Source of the DNA: Nocardioides sp. Kera G14
GTDB taxonomy: Bacteria > Actinomycetota > Actinomycetes > Propionibacteriales > Nocardioidaceae
Direction of reading: 5' to 3'
Assembly: GCF_020715565.1 (NCBI RefSeq)
Contig: NZ_CP085839.1
Span: forward strand, 620,001 to 684,000
Length of the DNA: 64,000 nucleotides
The notes below the pieces were generated by a model that ran no database searches, was not told the origin of the DNA, and saw only the letters and a program-made list of their open reading frames with translations. This document shows positions 20,031 to 28,144 of this stretch, in pieces. The position numbers and the translations under genes were made by a program. How positions within the stretch are numbered: position 1 is the first letter of the stretch; each line of letters opens with the position of its first letter.

Positions 20031-20668
20031 GCACCGCCGTCAGCACCGCGCTCAGCACTGACACCGCGCCGGCGTACGACCGCGTCGTCGACGACGGCGA
20101 CGGCGACCTCGTCCTCGTCCCGGCCGGTGGTCGGCTGCGGATCGTCGACCTCGAGGGCAACCAGGCCGCTGACACGCTCGTCTACGACGCGGCCGACGTG
20201 CGCAACAAGTACTCCGCCTTCGACACCATCCGCGAGCAGGGCGCCGTCTACCTGACGACCGGCTCCCGGCTGCTCTCCACCCGGCTCGACGAACTCGCCG
20301 TGATCACCGACGACACCGTCGGCCGGCACGACACGATCGGCGGCGCGTGTGCCCAGGAGAGCAACGTCATCCGCTACGGCATTCACACCCGCCACCAGCA
20401 CGCCTGCCGGCAGACCTTCCTCGCCTACGGCGCAAGGGCGGGCATCGGCCCGCGCGAGCTCGGCCACAACATCAACTTCTTCATGAACGTGCCCGTCTCG
20501 CCCGACGGCGACCTGCACTTCGACGACGGCCTGTCGGCGCCCGGGCGGTACGTCGAGCTGACCGCGAGCCGTGACATCTACGTCCTGCTCTCCAACTGTC
20601 CGCAGCTCAACAACCCCTGCAACGGCTGGAACCCCACCCCCGTGCAGCTCCTGGGGTGGTGGTCATGA
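20027..20668 (+). CDS. Urea-amidolyase-associated protein UAAP2 (DUF1989; carboxyguanidine deiminase subunit)
   Basis: A 213-residue DUF1989 protein paralogous to UAAP1. GGRLRIVDLEGNQAADTLVYDA and YLTTGSRLLSTR match UAAP2. Candidate metal ligands include the cysteine in IGGACAQESN and the histidines in YGIHTRHQHACRQTF; a late NCPQLNNPCNGWNPTPVQ segment ends the protein, as in the family. It should pair with UAAP1 as carboxyguanidine deiminase. ATG 20027 overlaps the UAAP1 stop, and its own stop overlaps the carboxylase gene by four bases. Confidence 0.88.
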   Translation: MSTAVSTALSTDTAPAYDRVVDDGDGDLVLVPAGGRLRIVDLEGNQAADTLVYDAADVRNKYSAFDTIREQGAVYLTTGSRLLSTRLDELAVITDDTVGRHDTIGGACAQESNVIRYGIHTRHQHACRQTFLAYGARAGIGPRELGHNINFFMNVPVSPDGDLHFDDGLSAPGRYVELTASRDIYVLLSNCPQLNNPCNGWNPTPVQLLGWWS

Positions 20669-22659
20669 GCATCCGCGTGCTCGACCCGGGGGCGCAGACG
20701 ACCGTGCAGGACGTCCGCGGCCGACAGGGCTACTGGGACGTTGGGGTGCCTCCGTCGGGGGCTTTCGACGAGCTCACCTTCGCCCTCGTCTCCGCCGGCG
20801 TGGGGAACCCCGACGGTCTCGCCGGACTCGAGTGCGTCCTTCGCGGTCCAGTGCTGGCCTTCGACGAGGACCGGCTGGTCTGCCTCGGCGGCGGGCTCAC
20901 GTCGGCCACCGTCGACGACCGGCCGCTCCCCGTCGGGCAGGTCCGCCGGGTCCGCGCCGGCCAGACGCTCGACCTCGGTCCGGTCGACGGCCCCGGCATG
21001 CGCGGCTATCTCGCGGTCCGTGGTGGCCTCGACGTGCCGCGCGTACTGGGCAGCCGGTCGACCTTCATCCTCGGCGGCTTCGGTGGGTACGACGGCCGCC
21101 CGCTCGCCGCGGGCGACGTCCTGCCGCTCGGCCGACTCGAGAACCTGCTCGCGCCGGTCGAGGTCGCCGAGGTGCTGCCCGCGCTCACGCAAGAGTGGGA
21201 GCTGCGCGTCATCCCCGGCCCGCACGGTGCGCCCGACTACCTCACCCACGCCGGTGTGGAGGAGCTCTTCGCGGTCACGTGGTCCGTCGACCACCGCGCC
21301 GACCGTACGGGTGTGCGCCTCGTCGGGCCGACCCCACAGTGGTCGCGCGGCGACGGTGGCGAGGCGGGCATCCACCCCTCCAACCTGCACGACTCGGCCT
21401 ACCCGGTCGGCGGCATCATGCTCTCGGGTGACACCCCGGTGATCGTCGGCAAGGACGGCCCATCGCTCGGTGGCTTCGTCGTGCCGGCCGTCGTCATCGG
21501 CGCCGACCGCTGGAAGCTCGGCCAGCTCCGTCCGGGTGACACGGTGCGGCTGACCCCCGTCTCCCCGGCGGCGGCGGCAAACGCGATCGCCGCGCAGCGC
21601 GACCTCGTCGAGGGTCTGCACCCGGCGGCCGGCGTGACGGCACCGTCGCCTCGTCGTCGCGAGCCGGCCGCCGACGTACCGACGACGGCCGAGCGCCCGC
21701 CGCTGCTCGCGGCCGCGGGGACGATGGGCAGCGCCCCGGCGTTCACGATCCGCGCCTCAGGTGACCGGCACGTCCTGGTCGAGGCCGGCCCGGCCGAGCT
21801 CGACCTCACCGTGCGCGTCTGGATCCACCTCCTCGCCGAGCGGCTCCGTGCCCACCGGCCCGTCGGCGTCGTCGAGATCGTCGAGGGCGTGCGCTCGCTG
21901 CTGATCGCGCTCGACGACGACCGGCTCATACCCGCCGGGTTGGCCGCCCACCTCGCCGACCTGGCGGCGGACCTAGACGACCCGGCGACCGTCGATCTGC
22001 CGGTGCGCGAGGTCGAGCTGCCGATCGCCTTCGACCACCCGGAGGCGCACGAGGCGATGCGGCGCTACCAGAGCGTCAACCCGACGGCGCCGTGGAGCCC
22101 GGACAACGTCGAGTTCATCCGCCGGGTCAACGACCTCACCGACCGGGCCGACGTCTTCGACGTCGTCGCCCGGGCGACCTATCTCGTGGTCGGCCTGGGC
22201 GACGTCTACCTCGGCGCCCCGGTGGCAGTGCCGATCGACCCGCGCGACCGGCTCGTCACCACCAAGTACAACCCCGCCCGCACCTGGACCCCGCAGAACG
22301 CCGTCGGCATCGGAGGCATCTACCTCTGCGTCTACGGGATGGAGGGCCCGGGCGGCTACCAGCTCGTCGGTCGCACGGTGCCGGTCTGGCGCCTCCTGGC
22401 CGACGACCCGCACCGGGACCCGCAGCCCTGGCTGCTGCGCCAGTTCGACCGGCTTCGGTTCGTGCCGGTGACCGCCGAGGAGCTGGCCGACCAGCGTGCC
22501 GACATCCGCTCCGGGAAGGCCGACCTCGTGACCAGGCCCGCGACCTTCTCGATCAGCGAGGTGCGCGCCATCGAGCTCGCCGCCTCCGACGAGATTGCGG
22601 CCGTCCGTGCGACCCGCCGGGCGGCCTTCGACGCAGAGAAGACGAGGTGGGTCTCATGA
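20665..22659 (+). CDS. Urea/guanidine carboxylase, carboxyltransferase half only
   Basis: A 664-residue protein made only of the carboxyltransferase region of urea/guanidine carboxylase: an AHS2 (KipA-like) domain from the N-terminus (LDPGAQTTVQDVRGRQGYWD, PPSGAFDELTF) and an AHS1 (KipI-like) domain from about residue 360 (FTIRASGDRHVLVEAGP). The late segments YNPARTWTPQNAVGIGGIYL and GMEGPGGYQLVGRTVPVW are specific to the carboxylase rather than to 5-oxoprolinase subunits. The usual ~1200-residue enzyme also has an N-terminal biotin carboxylase and a C-terminal biotinyl domain; both are absent, and no candidate lies in the window. Overlaps of four bases with both neighbours leave no room for a lost domain. 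Confidence 0.87.
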   Translation: MSIRVLDPGAQTTVQDVRGRQGYWDVGVPPSGAFDELTFALVSAGVGNPDGLAGLECVLRGPVLAFDEDRLVCLGGGLTSATVDDRPLPVGQVRRVRAGQTLDLGPVDGPGMRGYLAVRGGLDVPRVLGSRSTFILGGFGGYDGRPLAAGDVLPLGRLENLLAPVEVAEVLPALTQEWELRVIPGPHGAPDYLTHAGVEELFAVTWSVDHRADRTGVRLVGPTPQWSRGDGGEAGIHPSNLHDSAYPVGGIMLSGDTPVIVGKDGPSLGGFVVPAVVIGADRWKLGQLRPGDTVRLTPVSPAAAANAIAAQRDLVEGLHPAAGVTAPSPRRREPAADVPTTAERPPLLAAAGTMGSAPAFTIRASGDRHVLVEAGPAELDLTVRVWIHLLAERLRAHRPVGVVEIVEGVRSLLIALDDDRLIPAGLAAHLADLAADLDDPATVDLPVREVELPIAFDHPEAHEAMRRYQSVNPTAPWSPDNVEFIRRVNDLTDRADVFDVVARATYLVVGLGDVYLGAPVAVPIDPRDRLVTTKYNPARTWTPQNAVGIGGIYLCVYGMEGPGGYQLVGRTVPVWRLLADDPHRDPQPWLLRQFDRLRFVPVTAEELADQRADIRSGKADLVTRPATFSISEVRAIELAASDEIAAVRATRRAAFDAEKTRWVS

Positions 22660-24272
22660 GCGACCAGCCGATGTGGATCACCCGGCTCGAGGACGAGGAG
22701 TCCGCGACTCTCGCCGCGACGACCGGCCCGCTGGCCGGGCTGACCTTCGCGATCAAGGACAACATCGACCTCGTCGGTGTGCCCACCACCGCCGCCGATC
22801 CCCGTCGTACGACGCCGGCGCCGAGCTCCGCGACCGCCGTCGACCTCCTCCTCCAGGCGGGCGCCGTGCCGCTCGGCAAGGCCAATATGGACCAGTACGC
22901 CACCGGCCTGGTCGGCACTCGATCCCCGTACGGCGCTTGCCATTCGGTCTTCTCACCCGCCCACATCAGCGGCGGCTCGTCGTCCGGGAGCGCGGTGGCC
23001 GTGGCCTCGGGCGAGGTCGACTTCGCCCTCGGCACGGACACCGCCGGCAGCGGCCGCGTCCCGGCCGCCTTCAACGCCCTCGTCGGTCTCAAGCCCAGCC
23101 GCGGCCTCGTCTCGACGACCGGAGTCGTGCCGGCCTGCGCGTCGCTGGACTGCGTCAGCGTCTTCGCCCGCACCGTCGACGTCGCCCGCCGCGTGCTGGC
23201 CGTCGTCGGTGCGTACGACGACACCGACCCGTTCAGCCGCCGGCTCCTCCAACGCCCGACCCCGCGACGTGCGCGCGTCGCCATCCCGGCGGGCGACCTC
23301 GGCCTCGACCCGCTCCATGCGGGGGCCTGGGAGGCCGCCAAGCAGCAGGCGGCGACGACCTATGACGTGACCGAGGTGGACGTGTCGGCCTTCTTGGAGA
23401 CCGCAGAGCTGCTCTACGGCGGGCCGTGGGTGGCCGAGCGGGCGCTGGCCTTCGGTGCAGCGATGGACGACGACCCGGCGGTCGACCCCACGGTGCGCGG
23501 CATCGTCGGGGCGGCTGCTCGGCTCACCGCCCAGGACGCCTTCGCCGCCTTCCACCAGCTCGCCGCCCTGGATCGACGCACCCAGCAGGTGTGGGAGAGC
23601 GCCGACGCGCTGCTGCTGCCGACCACCGAGACCCACCCGACCCACGCAGCCGTCGCTGCCGACCCGGTCGGTGTCAACAGCGGGCTGGGGCGGTTCACCA
23701 ACATGACCAATCTCCTCGACCTCTGTGCCGTGGCCTTCCCGGCGGCCGGCCGCTCCGACGGGTTGCCCTTCGGCGTGCAGCTGCTCGCCCCGGCGGGTGG
23801 TGACCGGATGCTCCTCGACCTGGCCGCCCGCTGGCTCGGCGAGCCGGAGGTCCTCACAGCGGAGGGACGGACGACGATCGCCGTCGCCGGCGCCCACCTG
23901 AGCGGTCAACCGCTCAACGCCGACCTGGTCGCCCGCGGCGGAGTCTTCCTGGAGACGACACGGACCTCGTCGGCGTACCGGATGTTCCTCGTCGACGGCC
24001 CGCTGCCGCGCCCGGGCCTCACCAAGCTCCCCGGGAGCCCGACGGCTGGCGACGGTATCGAGGTCGAGCTCTGGTCACTTCCCGACGAGGCGGTGGCCGG
24101 TTTCCTCGCCACGATCGCTCCGCCGCTCGGTCTCGGCCAGGTGGAGCTGGCCGACGGCCGGTGGACGACCGGCTTCCTCACCACCGCCGACGCGGTCGAT
24201 CCCGCGCGCGACATCACGTCATGCGGTGGATGGCGCGGGTGGCTGGTTCAGATCGGGACCGTTGACAAATAG
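22656..24272 (+). CDS. atzF: Allophanate hydrolase
   Basis: A 538-residue amidase-signature enzyme that splits allophanate to ammonia and CO2. The Ser-cisSer-Lys site is visible as FAIKDNIDLVGVPTT (lysine) and HISGGSSSGSAVAVASG (serines), with LGTDTAGSGRVPAAF giving the nucleophile loop. The C-terminal domain typical of allophanate hydrolases is present (FLVDGPLPRPGLTKLPGSP), although the total is a little shorter than the usual ~600 residues. It completes the riboswitch operon: import, carboxylation, deimination, hydrolysis. Its last codons overlap the promoter of the next operon. Confidence 0.93.
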   Translation: MSDQPMWITRLEDEESATLAATTGPLAGLTFAIKDNIDLVGVPTTAADPRRTTPAPSSATAVDLLLQAGAVPLGKANMDQYATGLVGTRSPYGACHSVFSPAHISGGSSSGSAVAVASGEVDFALGTDTAGSGRVPAAFNALVGLKPSRGLVSTTGVVPACASLDCVSVFARTVDVARRVLAVVGAYDDTDPFSRRLLQRPTPRRARVAIPAGDLGLDPLHAGAWEAAKQQAATTYDVTEVDVSAFLETAELLYGGPWVAERALAFGAAMDDDPAVDPTVRGIVGAAARLTAQDAFAAFHQLAALDRRTQQVWESADALLLPTTETHPTHAAVAADPVGVNSGLGRFTNMTNLLDLCAVAFPAAGRSDGLPFGVQLLAPAGGDRMLLDLAARWLGEPEVLTAEGRTTIAVAGAHLSGQPLNADLVARGGVFLETTRTSSAYRMFLVDGPLPRPGLTKLPGSPTAGDGIEVELWSLPDEAVAGFLATIAPPLGLGQVELADGRWTTGFLTTADAVDPARDITSCGGWRGWLVQIGTVDK

Positions 24273-24290
24273 AACACGTTCTACCACCGT
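24262..24290 (+). promoter_or_regulatory. Promoter with KstR-like palindromic operator
   Basis: TTGACA at 24262-24267 resembles a -35 box. A perfect 14-base palindrome, TAGAAC-AC-GTTCTA (24270-24283), lies in the spacer and fits the KstR consensus TNNAACNNGTTNNA of TetR-type sterol-catabolism repressors. A weak TACCAC follows at 24283-24288. The palindrome includes the stop codon of atzF, so a new regulon begins inside the end of the guanidine operon. Confidence 0.7.
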
Positions 24291-25451
24291 GTGAGCGTGT
24301 CGCAATCCGAACTTCCTGCAGTGTCACTGGACGTCACCAGCCTGCACCGCTCCACGAGAGACAGCAACGCAGTCGGTGACGCGCTCACCGCATGGCTCAC
24401 CGAGACCCTGCCGTCCGGTGCGCAGCCTGAGGTCGTGCTCCATGCGGGCATCGAGACCAACGGCATGTCCAGCGAGACCGTCCTCCTGGACGTGATCACG
24501 ACGGAGGAGGGCCAGCGCGTCAGCCGGCCGTACGTCGCCCGCGTGGCGCCCCGCGCCGAGGACCTGCCCGTCTTCCCGACGTACGACCTCGGCGCCCAGT
24601 TCCGTGCGATGCACCTCGCCGGGACCCTCACCGACGTGCCGGTGCCACCGGTGAGCCACCTCGAGGAGACGGGCAACGTGCTCGGCACACCGTTCTTCCT
24701 CATGGAGCGCATCGAGGGCCAGGTGCCGCCCGACGTGCTGCCCTACACCTTCGGCGACAACTGGTTCTACGACGCCGGGCCGGAGAAGCAGCGCGAGCTC
24801 CAGCGTTCGACCCTCGAGGTCGTCGCCAAGCTCCATGCCATCCCCGACGCGGCCTCGACCTTCGACTTCCTCGACCCCGGCGCTCAGGGCCACGGCGGCG
24901 AGACCGTGTTGGCCCGCAACCTCGCCCACATCCGCGCCTGGTACGAGTTCGCCGTCAACGAGCCGGGCGGCCGCCGCTCGCCGCTCGTCGAGCGTGGCTT
25001 CGCCTGGCTGGTCACCCATCTGCCCGCGACCGAGGAGTCGGTGCTCGTCTGGGGTGACGCCCGGATCGGCAACGCCATGTACCAGGACTTCAAACCGGTC
25101 GCCGTGCTCGACTGGGAGATGGCCACGGTCGGTCCGCGCGAGATGGACATCGCCTGGATGATGTTCGCCCACACGGTCTTCCAGGAGATCGCGGGCGTCC
25201 TCGAGCTGCCCGGCCTGCCCGACTTCCTCAGCGAGGAGACCGTCCGCGCCGACTACCTCGAGTTCTCCGGCGTCGAGCTCGGTGACCTCACCTGGTACCG
25301 CGTGCTCTGTGCCGTCCAGTGGGCCTGCGTCTTCCTGCGCACCAGCGCCCGCCAGATCCACTTCGGCGAGATCGAGCGGCCCGACGACCCCGAGGCCGTC
25401 TTCCACCACCGGCCGCTCTTCGAGCGCCTCCTCGACGAGGTCGGCGCCTGA
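24291..25451 (+). CDS. Phosphotransferase family protein (APH fold)
   Basis: A 386-residue aminoglycoside-phosphotransferase-fold protein. The catalytic loop is VLVWGDARIGNAMY (usual HGD replaced by WGD, as in the ACAD10-like branch) and the metal-binding loop is AVLDWEMATVGPREMDIAWMM. Members of this branch lie in lipid and sterol catabolic operons and probably phosphorylate a small hydroxylated substrate rather than an antibiotic. Start is GTG 24291, with an alternative GTG at 24297; there is no clear ribosome site, consistent with a short or absent leader. It shares one base with the next gene. Confidence 0.8.
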   Translation: MSVSQSELPAVSLDVTSLHRSTRDSNAVGDALTAWLTETLPSGAQPEVVLHAGIETNGMSSETVLLDVITTEEGQRVSRPYVARVAPRAEDLPVFPTYDLGAQFRAMHLAGTLTDVPVPPVSHLEETGNVLGTPFFLMERIEGQVPPDVLPYTFGDNWFYDAGPEKQRELQRSTLEVVAKLHAIPDAASTFDFLDPGAQGHGGETVLARNLAHIRAWYEFAVNEPGGRRSPLVERGFAWLVTHLPATEESVLVWGDARIGNAMYQDFKPVAVLDWEMATVGPREMDIAWMMFAHTVFQEIAGVLELPGLPDFLSEETVRADYLEFSGVELGDLTWYRVLCAVQWACVFLRTSARQIHFGEIERPDDPEAVFHHRPLFERLLDEVGA

Positions 25452-26623
25452 TGTCCGCCTCCCAGTCGAATCGCCAGCCGGGCCTGCACTCCGAGTACTA
25501 CGGCATCGGCCCGCTCGACGAGTTCCCGATCCACCAGCTCCCGCAGCCGATGGCGTGGGCGGGGTCGTCGGACCGCAACTTCTACGACCGGTGCTACTGG
25601 AACGCCTTCGACCGCTCCGGCGATGTCATGCTGATCTCCAGCCTCGGCTTCTATCCCAACCTCGGCACCAAGGACGCCTTCATGCTGGTCCGCCGGGGTG
25701 ACGTCCAGACCGCGGTGCACCTCTCCGACGCCGCCGACCCCAACGGCGCGGATCGGATGGCCCAGCAGGTCGGCGGCTACCGGATCGAGGTGATCGAGCC
25801 GCTGCGGAAGCTGCGGCTGGTCCTCGAGGAGACCGAGGGCATGGCGATGGACCTCACCTGGGAGGGCTCCGGCCCGGTCATCCAGGAGCTGCCCCACGTG
25901 ATGCGCCAGGGCACCGGCACCACCCTCAACGCCCAGCGCTTCGCGCAGCTCGGCTCATGGGAGGGCACGATCGTCGTCGACGGTGACGAGATCGCCGTGA
26001 CGCCCGACCAGTGGATGGGCAGCCGTGACCGCTCATGGGGCATCCGCCCGGTCGGTGAGGCCGTGCCCGCCGGACGGCCCGCCGACCCGGAGTGGCAGGG
26101 CATGTGGTGGCTCTACGTGCCGATCCGCTTCGACGACTTCAACGTCTGCCTGATCATCCAGGAGACTCCGGACGGTTTCCGCACGGTCAACGACTGCACC
26201 CGCGTCTTCCGTGACGGCCGCGTCGAGCAGCTCGGCTGGCCGCACGTCGCCATCCACTACACGCCCGGCACCCGCGTGCCCACAGGTGCCACGATCACGG
26301 CCACAACGCCGGACGGGAAGCCGTTCGTGCTCGAGGTCGAGTCCCTGCTCGGCGTACCCCTCCATCTCGGCGGCGGGTACGGCGGCGACAGCGACTGGGC
26401 ACACGGGGTGTGGAACGGCCCCGGTTTCACCGAGCGGAGGACGTACGACGTCACCTCCGACGAGCACAAGGGCAAGGTGACGTTCGGCGTGATCGACCAC
26501 GTCGGACGCGCGACGGCCACCGGCACCGGCGCCGACGGCATCGAGGGCTGGGGGCTCTTCGAGCACGGCGCCCTCGGCAGGCACGATCCCAGCGGATTCA
26601 AGGATTGGTTCGATCTCGCATGA
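25451..26623 (+). CDS. Protein of unknown function, possible AttH/CrtC-like beta fold
   Basis: A 390-residue soluble protein with no recognised catalytic motif. The sequence is rich in aromatic and charged residues with beta-strand character, for example SSDRNFYDRCYWNAF, WMGSRDRSWGIRPV and MWWLYVPIRFDDFNVCLI. The S-R-D-R-S-W-G-I-R segment resembles hydratase/isomerase-like proteins of the AttH/CrtC (lipocalin-like) type, a weak suggestion. ATG 25451 shares its first base with the phosphotransferase stop, and the stop overlaps the dehydrogenase start by four bases, so the three form one operon and are likely to act on one pathway. Confidence 0.6.
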   Translation: MSASQSNRQPGLHSEYYGIGPLDEFPIHQLPQPMAWAGSSDRNFYDRCYWNAFDRSGDVMLISSLGFYPNLGTKDAFMLVRRGDVQTAVHLSDAADPNGADRMAQQVGGYRIEVIEPLRKLRLVLEETEGMAMDLTWEGSGPVIQELPHVMRQGTGTTLNAQRFAQLGSWEGTIVVDGDEIAVTPDQWMGSRDRSWGIRPVGEAVPAGRPADPEWQGMWWLYVPIRFDDFNVCLIIQETPDGFRTVNDCTRVFRDGRVEQLGWPHVAIHYTPGTRVPTGATITATTPDGKPFVLEVESLLGVPLHLGGGYGGDSDWAHGVWNGPGFTERRTYDVTSDEHKGKVTFGVIDHVGRATATGTGADGIEGWGLFEHGALGRHDPSGFKDWFDLA

Positions 26624-28104
26624 CTCTCACGACTGACGACACCCGCGCCGGCTCGCTCGACCGCGACGCCCTCTACATCGGCGGCCGGTGGGTCAAGCCC
26701 GCCACCGACGAGGTCCTCGAGGTGATCTCGCCGTCGACCGAGCAGGTCGTCGCGCGGGTGCCTGAGGGCACCACCGCCGACATGGACGCCGCCGTCGCCG
26801 CGGCGCGGAAGGCCTTCGACGAGGGACCATGGCCCCGGATGGCGCCTGCCGAGCGGATCGAGATCGTCCAGAACCTCTCCGGCCTCTACGCCGCCCGCCT
26901 GGGCGACATGGCCGAGCTGATCACCACCGAGATCGGCTCTCCGATCTCCTTCTCCAACCTGGCCCAGTCGCCGGCGCCATGGATGCAGATCGAGGCCTTC
27001 CTCGCCATCGCCCGCGAGTTCCCGTGGGAGTCCACCCGCCCGGGTGCGCTCGGCGCAGACGTCATGGTCCGGCACGAGCCGGTCGGCGTCGTCGCGGCCA
27101 TCCCGCCGTGGAACGTCCCGCAGTTCACCCTCATCTCCAAGGTGATCCCCGCCCTCCTCGCCGGTTGCACCGTCGTCGCGAAGCCCGCGCCCGAGAGCCC
27201 GCTCGACGCCTACCTCCTGGCCGAGCTGCTGACCGAGGCGGGCGTCCCCGAAGGGGTCGTGAGCATCGTCGCCGGCGGACGCGAGGTCGGTGAGCATCTC
27301 GTCACCCACCCCGGCATCGACAAGATCGCCTTCACCGGATCGACCGCGGCCGGTCGTCGGATCGCTTCCCTCGCCGGCGAGCGGCTGAAGCGGGTCTCAC
27401 TCGAGCTCGGCGGCAAGTCCGCCGCGATCGTCCTCGACGACGCCGACCTCGACGCGACGCTGGAGGGCCTCAAATTCATCGGCCTGATGAACTCCGGCCA
27501 GGCCTGTGTCGCGCAGACCCGTGTCCTCGTCTCGCGCGAGCGGCACGACGCCTTCGCACAGGCACTCGCCGACGCCGTGTCGGGCATGAAGGTGGGCGAC
27601 CCGTTCGACGAGGCGACCGAGATCGGGCCGATGGTGGCCAGGCGTCAGCAGGAGCGCGTCGAGGGCTACATCAGGATCGGTCAGGAGGAGGGCGCCACCC
27701 TCCTCACCGGCGGCACCGGTATGCCGAGCGGGGTCGACGCGGGCTGGTTCATCCGTCCCACCGTCTTCGCGAACGTCGACAACCGGATGCGGATCGCCCA
27801 GGAGGAGATCTTCGGTCCGGTGCTGTCGGTGATCCCCTACGAGACGGTCGAGGACGCCGTACGCCTGGCCAACGACTCCGACTACGGACTGGCAGGCACG
27901 GTCTGGACCTCCGACGACGCCGCCGGCCTGGACGTCGCCCGGCAGATCCGCACCGGCACGTTCGGGATCAACACGTACACGATGGACTTCGCCGCGCCGT
28001 TCGGCGGCTACAAGGCGTCGGGCGCCGGGCGGGAGTTCGGACCCGAGGGACTGGCCCAGTACACCGAGCTCAAGTCGATCTACCTCAGCTCACCCCCGAT
28101 GTGA
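26620..28104 (+). CDS. NAD(P)-dependent aldehyde dehydrogenase
   Basis: A 494-residue aldehyde dehydrogenase oxidising an aldehyde to the acid. Catalytic cysteine about residue 296 in MNSGQACVAQTR, general-base glutamate in VSLELGGKSAAIVLD, cofactor loop FTGSTAAGRRI, the conserved asparagine in PPWNVPQFTL, and EEIFGPVLSVIPY are all intact. It is the last gene of the KstR-like operon, ATGA-coupled to the unknown protein, so its substrate is probably an intermediate of lipid or steroid breakdown. The exact aldehyde is not evident. Confidence 0.9.
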   Translation: MTLTTDDTRAGSLDRDALYIGGRWVKPATDEVLEVISPSTEQVVARVPEGTTADMDAAVAAARKAFDEGPWPRMAPAERIEIVQNLSGLYAARLGDMAELITTEIGSPISFSNLAQSPAPWMQIEAFLAIAREFPWESTRPGALGADVMVRHEPVGVVAAIPPWNVPQFTLISKVIPALLAGCTVVAKPAPESPLDAYLLAELLTEAGVPEGVVSIVAGGREVGEHLVTHPGIDKIAFTGSTAAGRRIASLAGERLKRVSLELGGKSAAIVLDDADLDATLEGLKFIGLMNSGQACVAQTRVLVSRERHDAFAQALADAVSGMKVGDPFDEATEIGPMVARRQQERVEGYIRIGQEEGATLLTGGTGMPSGVDAGWFIRPTVFANVDNRMRIAQEEIFGPVLSVIPYETVEDAVRLANDSDYGLAGTVWTSDDAAGLDVARQIRTGTFGINTYTMDFAAPFGGYKASGAGREFGPEGLAQYTELKSIYLSSPPM

Positions 28105-28144
28105 TTTCACGCCCGCGTGACATGCCCACTGACAGACTGGAGGC

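Noticed and set aside
20665..22659. 5-oxoprolinase subunits PxpB/PxpC instead of urea carboxylase
   Set aside because: PxpB and PxpC are normally separate genes next to pxpA; the fused order, the YNPARTWTPQNAVGIGG segment and the UAAP1/UAAP2/allophanate-hydrolase neighbours fit the carboxylase.
24291..25451. Aminoglycoside resistance phosphotransferase
   Set aside because: The fold is shared, but the WGD catalytic variant and the catabolic operon context match the ACAD10-like branch rather than resistance enzymes.
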